DNA of 64,000 nt from Pseudomonadales bacterium (GTDB taxonomy: Bacteria > Pseudomonadota > Gammaproteobacteria > Pseudomonadales > Azotimanducaceae): the NCBI GenBank assembly GCA_029251375.1, contig JAQXDL010000046.1, forward strand, positions 30,580 to 94,579. Reading direction: 5' to 3'. The notes under the pieces were generated by a model that was given only the letters and a program-made list of their open reading frames with translations, had not been told where the DNA came from and did not search any database. The position numbers were made by a program, and so were the translations under genes. Positions 9,031 through 18,792 of this stretch are shown piece after piece; position 1 is the stretch's first letter; each line of letters opens with the position of its first letter.

Positions 9031-10443
9031 ATGAAACTCGATATCGATAGCCAATCACCTATTCCTGTCTTCCAGCAAATCATCGATCAGTTACACTTTT
9101 CGATCAACACAGGCGAGCTAGCACCCGGCGAAAAGCTTCCGAGTATTCGCAATCTTGCTCGAGATAACGGACTGGCAGCCAATACAGTGGCAAAGGCACT
9201 CAGACAGCTTGAGTTCCGTGGCGTCATCGAAGCCAAAGACCGGTCCGGATTCATCGTTGCGATCGCATCCGATCGCTCCCCGAACAGCCGTTACCAGGCC
9301 CGAGGAGTCAGCTCTGACAAGGCGGAAGTACATAACGTGGTCGATCATCTAGACGCCGGTAGCGTGCCCGGCGCATTCTGTAAAATAACCGAAGACTATC
9401 TAAGCGGTGATCCAGAGAAGTGCAACATCATTCACGCGGACGGCAGTGGGACTAAATCCATTATTGCCTATTTGAAATATAAAGAGACCGGTGATGCATC
9501 GGTTTTTCATGGCATCGCGCAAGATAGCATTGTCATGAACTTGGATGATCTACTCTGTGTCGGCCTAAATGGCCGCATACTCATATCAAACACCATCAAT
9601 CGCAACGCGCTTAACTGTCCCGGTGAAGTGGTTTCCGCACTTATCGAAGGTAGCGAGACGTTTATGGCTCAGCTGCGAGATTTAGGCATTAACATTTATT
9701 CTGGCGGCGGAGAGACCGCAGACGTTGGCGATCTAACCGGCACGGTTGTCGTTGACTCATGCGCTGTTGCCATCATGAAGAAGAGTGATGTGGTGCGAAA
9801 TGACATCACATCTGATCTAGCCATCGTCGGTCTTTCGTCAACGGGTCAAGCATCCTATGAGACCCATGCCAATAGCGGTATTGGCAGCAACGGTTTAACG
9901 AGCGCAAGACACGATATGCTGAGCAACTACTATGCGGAAAATTATCCTGAATCTTTCGACCCAAATGTTTCGAAGGACCTTGTTTACTGTGGCCCTTACA
10001 AACTTGAAGATAACCTGCCGAATTCACCATTCTCCGTTGGCGAAGCGATTCTGAGTCCAACTCGAACTTATGCGCCAATAATTCAAACCGCACTGAAAGA
10101 AATAGGTTCAGATGTAAAAGGTATCATTCACTGTTCAGGCGGCGCGCAAACCAAATGCATCAAGTTCGGCCGCAATGTGCATTTCGTAAAGGACAACCTG
10201 TTTGACACGCCACCCTTATTTGATGCGATTCAAAAAGCATCGGGCACCAGCTGGGAGGAAATGTATAAAGTTTATAATATGGGCCATCGCATGGAACTGT
10301 ATGTGCCAGAAAATCAGGTCGACAATTTAATTTCAATTGCCGAAAGCTATGGTATCGACGCAAAACGGATCGGTCATACTGAATCATCGGATAGCAACCG
10401 TCTTACGCTGACCAATAACGATGGCCGCTCATTCTCTTACTAA
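9031..10443 (+). CDS. GntR-type winged-helix domain fused to PurM (AIR synthase)
   Basis: A two-domain protein of 470 residues. Residues 1-75 form a GntR winged helix of the short YtrA type: '[20 protein letters not shown]', '[20 protein letters not shown]', '[18 protein letters not shown]'. Residues from about 82 to the end are a complete phosphoribosylformylglycinamidine cyclo-ligase like the Bacteroidetes form of PurM. They contain the nucleotide-site ADGSGTK (136-142), [10 protein letters not shown] (225-234), '[11 protein letters not shown]', '[11 protein letters not shown]' and '[11 protein letters not shown]'. The ATG at 9031 has AGGA four bases upstream and starts exactly at the domain, so the longer frame from 8956 is rejected. 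No frameshift or stop lies between the domains. The enzyme part would make AIR in purine synthesis. A DNA-binding, self- or pathway-regulating role for the first domain is inference. Confidence 0.88.
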   Translation: MKLDIDSQSPIPVFQQIIDQLHFSINTGELAPGEKLPSIRNLARDNGLAANTVAKALRQLEFRGVIEAKDRSGFIVAIASDRSPNSRYQARGVSSDKAEVHNVVDHLDAGSVPGAFCKITEDYLSGDPEKCNIIHADGSGTKSIIAYLKYKETGDASVFHGIAQDSIVMNLDDLLCVGLNGRILISNTINRNALNCPGEVVSALIEGSETFMAQLRDLGINIYSGGGETADVGDLTGTVVVDSCAVAIMKKSDVVRNDITSDLAIVGLSSTGQASYETHANSGIGSNGLTSARHDMLSNYYAENYPESFDPNVSKDLVYCGPYKLEDNLPNSPFSVGEAILSPTRTYAPIIQTALKEIGSDVKGIIHCSGGAQTKCIKFGRNVHFVKDNLFDTPPLFDAIQKASGTSWEEMYKVYNMGHRMELYVPENQVDNLISIAESYGIDAKRIGHTESSDSNRLTLTNNDGRSFSY

Positions 10444-10535
10444 GGTGAACGTCTTATAACTTCCGATGGAAGCTAGCAGCACCGGTTTAGAAGTATTATT
10501 CTAGCTGACCTCCTTTATCGATTTTGGTTACGGCT

Positions 10536-11789
10536 ATGGAAGATAATTTTAACATTGCACAGCAGTTTGAAGACTGCTTGAAAGTACTTGTTGATAAGGA
10601 AGGGTCCGATCTTTACTACAGCGTCGGCGCGCCACCGAGCGCAAAATTCTACGGCACACTAAACCAAATTGCGGATCGCCCCTTGCAACCAGGCGAAGTG
10701 CTACAAATTGCCAACTCAGTGATGAACGAAGAACAGCAAAAAGCATTCGCCAACAGCCCCGAGATGAACCTTGCGATCTCACGTCCTGGACTAGGTCGTT
10801 TCCGCGTCAACATTTTCCAACAACGTAACGAAGCCGCGATGGTAATCCGACGACTCGGCGACGCGCTACCTAACTACAAAGAGCTCGGTCTACCGCCCGT
10901 GCTACCGAAACTAATCATGTCAAAACTAGGTCTTGTACTTTTTGTCGGCGGCACAGGTTCTGGCAAGTCTACATCTCTGGCCGCGTTGATTGACTATCGG
11001 AATATCAAGAGTAAAGGCCACATCATCACAATCGAAGACCCTGTCGAATTCACCCATCCACACAAAAATTGCATCGTCAATCAACGAGAAATTGGCACCG
11101 ATACCGATTCATGGGAAGACGCACTGGCAAACACACTTAGACAGGCGCCTGATGTTATTTTGATAGGAGAGATACGGCACCAGGAAACAATGGAACATGC
11201 GTTGGCATTCGCCGAAACCGGCCACCTATGCTTATCGACGCTACACGCCAACAATGCAAACCAGGCAATGGACAGAATTATCAATTTTTTCCCCGAAGAA
11301 CGACACAGTCAACTACTCGCTGACTTAGCGCTTAACATGCGCGGCATTGTTTCACAGAGACTTATCCCTACCGTCGATGGTAAACGTGCCGCGGCAATAG
11401 AGGTTTTGTTAGGCACACCGCGAGCTGCTGACCTTATCGCCAAGGGCGATGTAGGTTCACTTAAAGAGTTGATGGAAAAGTCTAGCGAACAAGGTATGCA
11501 AACCTTCGATATGGCGTTATATAAACTCTACCGGCAAGGCAAGATCACTCTCGAAGAAGCATTGAAGAACGCCGACTCAAAAAATAACCTACGGTTAAAG
11601 ATAACCCTAGCCAATAAAGAATCCAGCGGCAAAGGCAAAGCAGAAGCTACTTCAAGCGCAGCCAAAGCTGGCACCCCCTCACCGACAAAACCGGACACCG
11701 CAGCAGCACCCGCCGCCAAGCCTGCTGAAGATTCACCCTTGTCTGGTCTCTCGCTCGCACCGATGGATGAAGATGAGCCAGAGAGCTAA
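10536..11789 (+). CDS. pilU: Type IV pilus retraction ATPase, PilU type
   Basis: Hexameric secretion-type ATPase that helps PilT retract type IV pili. The Walker A motif is GGTGSGKST (Lys144), the Asp box is in IEDPVEF, Walker B is VILIGEIRHQETM, and the His box is in TGHLCLSTLHANNA. The PilU-like C-terminus continues into an Ala/Pro/Ser-rich tail of about 50 residues, presumably disordered. The ATG at 10536 is used; the upstream TTG at 10524 has no better ribosome-binding site. No pilT lies next to it. The last bases overlap the convergent LysR gene. Confidence 0.9.
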   Translation: MEDNFNIAQQFEDCLKVLVDKEGSDLYYSVGAPPSAKFYGTLNQIADRPLQPGEVLQIANSVMNEEQQKAFANSPEMNLAISRPGLGRFRVNIFQQRNEAAMVIRRLGDALPNYKELGLPPVLPKLIMSKLGLVLFVGGTGSGKSTSLAALIDYRNIKSKGHIITIEDPVEFTHPHKNCIVNQREIGTDTDSWEDALANTLRQAPDVILIGEIRHQETMEHALAFAETGHLCLSTLHANNANQAMDRIINFFPEERHSQLLADLALNMRGIVSQRLIPTVDGKRAAAIEVLLGTPRAADLIAKGDVGSLKELMEKSSEQGMQTFDMALYKLYRQGKITLEEALKNADSKNNLRLKITLANKESSGKGKAEATSSAAKAGTPSPTKPDTAAAPAAKPAEDSPLSGLSLAPMDEDEPES

Positions 11790-12631
11790 AGCTTGCGACT
11801 TAAGGATTGGTAGAAGTTGGTGACAATCGGCAGTGAATAGGTAGACTTTCGAGCAACAAAGCGTACCGGCCGACTCAGGCCTGATTGACTCAGGTTAATA
11901 AGGCAATCCGCTGGCACTTTTAATGTCTCCGCCACGCCAATCGGCACTAAACCATGACCAAACCCGGCGATCGCCATTTGGGCAACGCTAAAGAAAGATT
12001 CTAGCGACACAGACCGCCGAATCTTAAGCCGAGCAGCCTCGTCTTTAAAGGATCGCCAGGCGCCCGAATAGTCCTCAATCGTAATCACATCCAAACTATC
12101 TTGCTGCGGCCACTGAAGCTTCTCAAGGGCTGAGGGAATGATCACCATCGGCTCATGAAATAGCACCTCAGACTGAAGATCGGTATCGTGATTATCTGAG
12201 CCCGTACAAACACCCGCCATAAACTCACCGGATCGTATTCTATCCAACACGACCGGTGTGCGATGGGTATGAAAGACAAAGTGGGCTTCCGGCATCTCAC
12301 TTTGCACCTGAATAAAAGCTTTCGGACCCCAAGAAGAAAGAATAGCTTCAGACACGCCGATAATAAGCTCACCTTTGCTGGCACTCACATCATCAACAAA
12401 AAGGTCTCTTAATTCCGATAGAATAGGTGATATCTTGTCGACTAGTTGCTGACCGTGCTGAGTTAACTCAACCCGCCGCCCCTTCTTCTGAATAAGCTTA
12501 CGGGCGTAGTATTTTTCTAACACCGCAATGCGCTTACTCACGGCGGACTGAGAAACACGTAATTCTGTACTCGCCTCTAGCATCGTACCAGTGCGTGAAA
12601 GCGCAAGTAGGGTTTCTAGGTTTTCAATCAT
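11786..12631 (-). CDS. LysR-family transcriptional regulator
   Basis: 281 residues with an N-terminal winged helix-turn-helix ('LLALSRTGTMLEASTELRVS', 'QSAVSKRIAVLEKYY') and a C-terminal periplasmic-binding-protein-like effector domain. The start 'MIENLETLLAL' at 12631 fits the family better than the codon five residues upstream. Its stop overlaps the convergent pilU stop. The gene that it would normally control divergently may have been the transporter remnant at 12730-12967, which points away from it. This is inference. Confidence 0.9.
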   Translation of the reverse strand: MIENLETLLALSRTGTMLEASTELRVSQSAVSKRIAVLEKYYARKLIQKKGRRVELTQHGQQLVDKISPILSELRDLFVDDVSASKGELIIGVSEAILSSWGPKAFIQVQSEMPEAHFVFHTHRTPVVLDRIRSGEFMAGVCTGSDNHDTDLQSEVLFHEPMVIIPSALEKLQWPQQDSLDVITIEDYSGAWRSFKDEAARLKIRRSVSLESFFSVAQMAIAGFGHGLVPIGVAETLKVPADCLINLSQSGLSRPVRFVARKSTYSLPIVTNFYQSLSRKL

Positions 12632-12729
12632 CAAAACATTCCACAAAGAGATATATTGTATTCTATATATTCTCTTTTATCACAGGTTGAATATCTTACT
12701 CTGCAAAGGTTCTCACCGCTATTCACATC

Positions 12730-12967
12730 GTGAGCGATTTACTTGTAACGCCGGCGACACTTGCGACGAGCCTCATCTCGGGCATCCTGAGCTTGGCCGG
12801 CGCGGGTTTACGCAGGAGTCGTTGTCGCAGCTATCGCAGGCGACACTATCGGAAAGAACGTGCTAGAGAGTATCGATGATCAACAATTCAAATGGATTGG
12901 CCGGTATCTGACTATAAACATTGGATTGTTGTACATTACTAAAGAAATGATGGAGCTTTTGGGTTAA
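12730..12967 (+). pseudogene. Remnant of a TauE/SafE-like membrane transporter gene
   Basis: No intact gene lies in 12632-13094. From 12730 one frame reads 'VTPATLATSLISGILSLAGA'. After a frame change near 12810 another frame reads 'VVVAAIAGDTIGKNVLESID', then 'FKWIGRYLTINIGLLYITKE', and ends at the TAA at 12965-12967. The order of an ATS...LAGA helix, a Gly-rich turn, a K-x-L-E-x-I stretch and a terminal helix resembles the C-terminus of the TauE/SafE (sulfite exporter-like) family. The rest of the gene is missing and one segment seems deleted. The family call is tentative; that this is decayed coding sequence is more secure. Confidence 0.5.
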
Positions 12968-13094
12968 ACGATTCCTCAGCGATAGTGTGTCTAGCAACAC
13001 AGATAATGACCTCAACTAGCCATCAATCGGATATTTACACCCCTTCAAGCGGCTCGGGCTGCGGCAATACATCTGTCAGCGTATATTTCATATT

Positions 13095-13565
13095 ATGAAA
13101 ACATCACTCTGCATGCTTACCTGCTTATCGCTGCTCTCAATTGAAGCCGCTGCAGAAGTTTTTAAATGTTTGCAAAACGATGGCTCAACGATCTACGCTT
13201 ATGTGCCTTGCACAAGACTGCCTGAACAAAGCACATTATTGAATAGCTCAGCAGCGGGCGAACAAAATGTGACGACCGCAAACCAAAATCGCCAAACTGA
13301 TAGCCAGCTACGGATGACTGAAATTGAAAGCAAGATATCTATGCTGCAAGAAAAAATCAGCGTCTTACAGAACGAGCAGGATCAGGAAATTTACTCGACC
13401 GAAACCGCCAATGTAGAACCTGCAGAACTTTATGGCATGCAACGCTCAATACGCAGCAGATATACTTATGCCTTAAACAAAAGCCTGCAAGCGATAGCGG
13501 ATTTAAGACGGCAAAGCAGCGCACTTTCACTTTCATCAAAAAACGCCAGCAGGTCTTCTCAGTAG
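13095..13565 (+). CDS. Small secreted protein, DUF4124-like N-terminus, coiled coil
   Basis: 156 residues. The first 20 form a signal peptide ('MKTSLCMLTCLSLLSIEAAA'). The mature start 'EVFKCLQNDGSTIYAYVPC' has the two-cysteine K-C-x(n)-P-C pattern of DUF4124 proteins, which are periplasmic proteins of unknown role. Residues 70-100 (ending 'IESKISMLQEKISVLQNEQD') are a coiled coil, and the tail is rich in Ser and Arg. It stands alone and is convergent with the large carboxylase gene. Confidence 0.72.
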   Translation: MKTSLCMLTCLSLLSIEAAAEVFKCLQNDGSTIYAYVPCTRLPEQSTLLNSSAAGEQNVTTANQNRQTDSQLRMTEIESKISMLQEKISVLQNEQDQEIYSTETANVEPAELYGMQRSIRSRYTYALNKSLQAIADLRRQSSALSLSSKNASRSSQ

Positions 13566-13680
13566 CGCATTAGCAGCAGAACAGTAGGGCTACATAGCCG
13601 CGTTCAAACGAGGCTGACGCCTATTCATATCTATTGCGAATAGACGACACCCTGCCTGATGTCATTATGACTTTTTTGCA

Positions 13681-16600
13681 CTAGTTTGACGCTGTTTCTA
13701 ACATAGGCTTAATCACAAATAGCAAATCACCTTCATTGACCTGCTGCCCGCCCGTCTGATTGATACGTGTCACCTTGTATTGCTGAGAGGACGGATAAAG
13801 CTCACCGTCCAAACTCGAGAATGTGCTTAAGTTCATAGGCGTAAACATCTTCATCGCCTCTAGCTGACACATAACATCGTCGGTAGAAACTATATCGCCG
13901 ACGTTGACATAATCAGGTTCTGAAGGCGAAGGCGTTCGATAGAAGACACCCGTTGAAGGCGAAAGAACCTTCAACTCGTCGCTACCCTCGATCTTCAACA
14001 TTTCAATATCTAGTGCAGCACCAGCCATACCGGAAGCTTCATCAACCTCATCGATCAAAGCATTGACATCGATACGACCTAGAAACTTAGGAAGGTAGCT
14101 CGTGTCATAAATACCATTTTGGAATTCATCATCCTGCAGGATACGCTTGATCAAGCTGATGTTTGTACAAATACCGTGAATCTTGACTCGCTCGAGATAG
14201 GCCAACATTTTTGCGGTCGCATCTTTGCGGTCGCTACCATGACAAATTATTTGAATGATCAAACTATCATAGAAAGGCGACACTACTTTGCCTTCGCCCG
14301 CCATTGAAATCAGCTGAAAGCCTTCTTCCTCTGGCAGAACACATTCAGTAATCACCCCTGGCGTTGGCGTGAAGGAAACATTACCCTCTGAATCGAGCAC
14401 AGTTTTCTCTGCATTAACCCGCACTTCCAAACCGTAACCGGTCTCGCTTGGCTCTAAATCAGCGATAGAAGCACCGGACGCAATTTCGAACTGTTTTTGC
14501 ACAATATCGATGCCAGTCACAACTTCCGTTACGGGATGCTCAACCTGCAAACGTGTATTCATTTCCATAAAGTAAACAGCGTTACTCGGCACGTCATAAA
14601 TAAACTCGACCGTACCGGCACCGATATAATCTACCGTATCGGCGATTTTATAGGCATATTCGTAAACCTTCTGCTTAAGCTCTTCGGGCAACATGGTTGA
14701 ACCAGACTCCTCCATCAGCTTCTGATTATTCCGCTGCACACTACAATCACGAATACCCAGCACTTTACAGTTACCGTGTGTGTCCCTAAGAATTTGCGCT
14801 TCAATGTGACGCAGAGAGGTGACGAACTTTTCAATGTAGACGTCGCCATTGCCGAAGGCCCCTTTCGCTTCTGCACGGACACGGTGGAACAAAGAATGAA
14901 TCTCTTCAGGTTTGTTGACGACCTGAATGCCCTTACCACCACCTCCGTGAACAGCTTTTAGTAGCACAGGATAAACAACCTTTTCTGAGATCTCTGCGGC
15001 CTGCTCGGGTGTATCAACAATACCGTGGCTACCTGGCACAACCGGTACATTAATGCTCATGGTCGTACTGATCGCGTTCGATTTATTCCCCATCGTTTCC
15101 ATGCTGACAACTTTGGGGCCGATGAAATTCAGATTCTTTTGCCGAACAATCTTGGCAAAATTAGGGTCTTCTGAAAGGAAGCCAATACCAGGATGAAGCG
15201 AATCGACCTGCTGCACCTCGGCAATACTCAACACACTTAGCGCATTCAAATAGCTCTCATCAGAGGTGTTGCCACCGATACAAACTAGCGCATGCTTGGG
15301 GTCATCTCGAACCATATCAGCAGGCACCGATTCCATGTCAGGGTCTGACTGAACCAATACCACTTCGTAGCCAAATTCTTTAGCTTTTGAAACTAACTTC
15401 ACTGCTGTACAGCCACGCGCATGAATAAGCGTACGTTTTATTGGCCGAATAAGCTCAGACTCAGACATTGTGAGGTTTTTAACCAAAGGCTCTGACGGAG
15501 ACAATGAGCCCGACATGATGCGTTCGACAACCTGCTCAATTGTTTCTGTCGGCATGGGTAGCGCTGGGTCAACACTCTGCAACTGAGCATCCAAATCTTC
15601 GGAGAAAGGATGTTTAACCATACCAGCCATCGCACCGGCTTTGACTGAAAGGTAGTTACTCATTAGACAAGTGAATGGCAGATTTGACTCGATCACCGTT
15701 TGGCCTGCAAAAGGCATTTTAGTACCAGTGAAATAGTAGGTTTGAGCGAGAGGATGTGTCACAAAGCTCGCCTGTGCACCACCAGTACAATCACCATAAC
15801 CAAACATAATGATTGGCAGATCGTTGTCTCTAACAAAGCGGGTAATTCGATCGTTTACAACGGCCATTGTAAACAGTGCCGCCGCGCCCTCTTTGGTTTG
15901 CATACCGCCAGAAGAAATAAAGCAGACGACGGGCAGCCTTTGAATTGCGCATTCGACCAACAGTTTGCAAAACCGAACGCAGTCAGAGCTGTCGATACTA
16001 CCGGCCTGAAAGGCAACGTTTGGCATCACTAAACCTACTTTGTAGCAACCGTTACCGGTATCAAAGTCACCAATGCCCGTAACCAGACCGTGTGGTCTCA
16101 CACCGTTTTTCAAAGCGGACTCAATAGACGGCCTAAATGTCGGGAAAGCGACCGGGTTGGATGACATAAGGTCGCCATTTAACTCTTGAAAGTTAGACAC
16201 GTACTTATCCAACAGAGTTTCAAAAGTTGTTCGACCACTACGTTTTTCTTTCGTTAATATCTCGTGGAACAATTGATCACGATACGCAATCGTTAGGCGA
16301 TTCCAAAAATCTTTACGACGACCAATCCGAACGGGCTCAACTTTACCCTCGTACCGTTTCGTACCGGCTTCGGACGCGTAATATTCTGGCAATAATTTCT
16401 CGAAGAAAAAACTTACGACAACAAACAATGTGTCGGATTTGTCTTTGTGAACAACACGAATCCATTCTTCAACGGATTTTAGGAATGTTGCACTCACCGC
16501 GTGACTAGACAAACCGGTAATCCAAGCAGCAAATCTACGTTTAATTTCTTCTTCGCCAATGTCTTTGAAGCCTTCATCCGCTTTCAAATCATCAATGGAT

Positions 16601-18591
16601 TTATTGATGAGCTCTTCGATAAACTTTTTCGAAAGTGTTCGAGAATCCTGTGCCTGCTTGGCCACGACCGCCAATTGGCCAATAAGATTATCGTAAACAT
16701 GACTAAAGACGATTAGATTTTGACATTCCTGAACGAAGTCTTCTCGAATATCCTCATCAAGTACGACATCCAAAATAGTTCGATTCTGGTCTGTTTTAGC
16801 TTGCTCTACATCTGTCTTTCGATTGATATATGACCACATCGTATCTTCGAGCAAGCGCCGATTGAGCTTAAGCGGTTTTTCTTCGTAACCGCCCTGCGCA
16901 ATGAGCTGCTGCGCATAGTCAGAAAGAGTCTCACCGGACAAAATACTTGAATCGTAGAGACTGTCTTCTTCGATAATAAGATTCAACTCTGAAGCTAATT
17001 GTGCGGCAAGAAAATCTTCCGCTTTGTCGTTGATATAATCTTTACCAAACAGCTTCTTACCTTCGTGGGTGAATCGCGCCTTTAGCTTCACAACAAATGC
17101 ATGATCCGTCGATACCATGGTACGCAGTAGCGCTTTAACATCACGAATATCAGACACCTTTAGAAGATATGCATTCGCATCTTGGTCCCCGATATGCTCT
17201 ATCAACGCCTCTAAGTTCGCCGTTGAACTGGCCTTCCAACGGTTATAAAGATGCAAACCGCACAACAAGCAGAGATCACGCTTGGCATTCTCATAATTCT
17301 TTGTTGGCTCACCAAATATCAACTGAGCAAACCGACCGCGTTCATCGCCGACGACAGCCTTCTTATCAACGTAGTTTTTCCAAGCTTTATTTAACGCATC
17401 TTCATAAAGAATTTTGTCGGGATCTAACAACCAATCAAGGAAGGCTGTTCGACGTTCGCGACGAACGCGCTGAAACAATTCGCCTTCAGGCAATTCCGCA
17501 GAGGCTAAACGACCATACTGACTTAAGTTGATGCTTTTGATACGACGTCTCAACCCCAAATATCGCAAATAGCGATAAGTAACACCAAACACATTCGGGT
17601 ACTGAGTAGGAGAAGTTCGCAGTTTTAGTGTTGAACTGGCATGCACCGCAGACAAAGATTCAGAGGGGTGCAAGTAGCGCTTAATATTACGCTGATAGTG
17701 ATCAAGTATCTCAGGATGATCCTCGACAAATTCCCGTGTGCTCTCTTCAATCGACAAAATACCCGACACCATGGCCTTTCGCAGATTAGCGATATTGTTA
17801 TCTTCGCCAGGATCGTAGTCTATGACGCCGTCGATATTACCCTGCTTGTAAAGTTCATAAGACGAAACACCGACCGATTGAGCACATTCTTGCCATGACA
17901 AGTTGTACCGACGCACCAAATTCGCAAGACCTTTAGGATGAATCGTATTGAAAACACCCGTCCGCATTGAAAGCAACAAATTGCCTGCCGCTAATGGTAT
18001 CGCACCACCTGAATACCCTTGCCCCGCAACGATACCAATCGTTGGCACATCGACATTGCATAACTCGGCGATAAGTTGTGATATTGAATGGGCTTGGTTG
18101 TTTGCATTAGCAACTTCGTTGCCATCAGCACCCGGTGTGTCCATGAAACAGATGATAGGCAAGGATCGAATTGCATAGTCACTTGCCGCCTCAGCAGCAT
18201 GTGTGTGATGCTCTGGACCCCACACGCCTGACGCAAATGCTCGATCTTGGGCGATCAAACCAACTTGTCGCCTGATGCCCTCAAAATTCATTTCAACAAC
18301 TGCAGTGTAAAAAGGACCATCCTGCATTTCACTTACGATAGGTACATCGAGCGCCTGAATAATTTCTTTGGCACCTGCTCTGGTACCTTCTTCGGCTGGA
18401 CTAACCGCCGCTGCGATGTAGGCATCAACATCCATGCCACGCAGTCGTTCAACTTCAATCTCAACTTGTTGCTCGGTCAATAATCCTTTAATGACCGCTG
18501 CGGTCTCTTTTCTCGGGAACAGGGAAAAATCCTGCGCGAGCGCTTCAGCGGCAAGATACAATTGATCAACGGAAGCCTTTTCTTGCTCCAT
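13681..18591 (-). CDS. Single-chain biotin-dependent acyl-CoA carboxylase (CT-BC-BCCP)
   Basis: A 1636-residue multidomain enzyme. Residues about 80-290 resemble the alpha carboxyltransferase (MDTPGADGNE, GQGYSGGAIPLAAGN). Residues about 300-800 are a long, mostly helical spacer that I cannot assign. Residues about 830-990 resemble the beta carboxyltransferase (ISSGGMQTKEGA, GDCTGGAQASF). Residues about 1050-1500 are a biotin carboxylase with the Gly-rich loop HGGGGKGI, RDCSVQRNNQKLMEE and EMNTRLQVEHPVTE. The C-terminus is a biotin carrier domain with the biotinyl lysine Lys1581 in EAMKM. All catalytic motifs look intact. The carboxylase N-terminus is unusual: HARGCTAV stands where NRGEIA is normal. 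The substrate (acetyl-, propionyl- or longer acyl-CoA) cannot be read. The transferase-first order differs from the well-known BC-first single-chain carboxylases. Confidence 0.9.
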   Translation of the reverse strand: MEQEKASVDQLYLAAEALAQDFSLFPRKETAAVIKGLLTEQQVEIEVERLRGMDVDAYIAAAVSPAEEGTRAGAKEIIQALDVPIVSEMQDGPFYTAVVEMNFEGIRRQVGLIAQDRAFASGVWGPEHHTHAAEAASDYAIRSLPIICFMDTPGADGNEVANANNQAHSISQLIAELCNVDVPTIGIVAGQGYSGGAIPLAAGNLLLSMRTGVFNTIHPKGLANLVRRYNLSWQECAQSVGVSSYELYKQGNIDGVIDYDPGEDNNIANLRKAMVSGILSIEESTREFVEDHPEILDHYQRNIKRYLHPSESLSAVHASSTLKLRTSPTQYPNVFGVTYRYLRYLGLRRRIKSINLSQYGRLASAELPEGELFQRVRRERRTAFLDWLLDPDKILYEDALNKAWKNYVDKKAVVGDERGRFAQLIFGEPTKNYENAKRDLCLLCGLHLYNRWKASSTANLEALIEHIGDQDANAYLLKVSDIRDVKALLRTMVSTDHAFVVKLKARFTHEGKKLFGKDYINDKAEDFLAAQLASELNLIIEEDSLYDSSILSGETLSDYAQQLIAQGGYEEKPLKLNRRLLEDTMWSYINRKTDVEQAKTDQNRTILDVVLDEDIREDFVQECQNLIVFSHVYDNLIGQLAVVAKQAQDSRTLSKKFIEELINKSIDDLKADEGFKDIGEEEIKRRFAAWITGLSSHAVSATFLKSVEEWIRVVHKDKSDTLFVVVSFFFEKLLPEYYASEAGTKRYEGKVEPVRIGRRKDFWNRLTIAYRDQLFHEILTKEKRSGRTTFETLLDKYVSNFQELNGDLMSSNPVAFPTFRPSIESALKNGVRPHGLVTGIGDFDTGNGCYKVGLVMPNVAFQAGSIDSSDCVRFCKLLVECAIQRLPVVCFISSGGMQTKEGAAALFTMAVVNDRITRFVRDNDLPIIMFGYGDCTGGAQASFVTHPLAQTYYFTGTKMPFAGQTVIESNLPFTCLMSNYLSVKAGAMAGMVKHPFSEDLDAQLQSVDPALPMPTETIEQVVERIMSGSLSPSEPLVKNLTMSESELIRPIKRTLIHARGCTAVKLVSKAKEFGYEVVLVQSDPDMESVPADMVRDDPKHALVCIGGNTSDESYLNALSVLSIAEVQQVDSLHPGIGFLSEDPNFAKIVRQKNLNFIGPKVVSMETMGNKSNAISTTMSINVPVVPGSHGIVDTPEQAAEISEKVVYPVLLKAVHGGGGKGIQVVNKPEEIHSLFHRVRAEAKGAFGNGDVYIEKFVTSLRHIEAQILRDTHGNCKVLGIRDCSVQRNNQKLMEESGSTMLPEELKQKVYEYAYKIADTVDYIGAGTVEFIYDVPSNAVYFMEMNTRLQVEHPVTEVVTGIDIVQKQFEIASGASIADLEPSETGYGLEVRVNAEKTVLDSEGNVSFTPTPGVITECVLPEEEGFQLISMAGEGKVVSPFYDSLIIQIICHGSDRKDATAKMLAYLERVKIHGICTNISLIKRILQDDEFQNGIYDTSYLPKFLGRIDVNALIDEVDEASGMAGAALDIEMLKIEGSDELKVLSPSTGVFYRTPSPSEPDYVNVGDIVSTDDVMCQLEAMKMFTPMNLSTFSSLDGELYPSSQQYKVTRINQTGGQQVNEGDLLFVIKPMLETASN

Positions 18592-18792
18592 ATTATTATT
18601 CCAATGTTAGCGTGGGCACTGCCCAAAAAATTCATGACGTTGATTCAACTCACTGGCTCTAACGATGACGCGTTGGGTTGCGATCAATCATCTTCCAAAG
18701 TTGTCTCAAAAGCCGCTAATGTACCCTATGTTTCGGTTTCATTCAACGAAACTAAAACAGAAAAAGGCTGTAACTGTTTGAATATTAAAGAT

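Noticed and set aside
12591..12866. Forward 91-codon frame upstream of the transporter remnant
   Set aside because: Begins antisense within the LysR gene and runs out of frame with the remnant's membrane-like segments.
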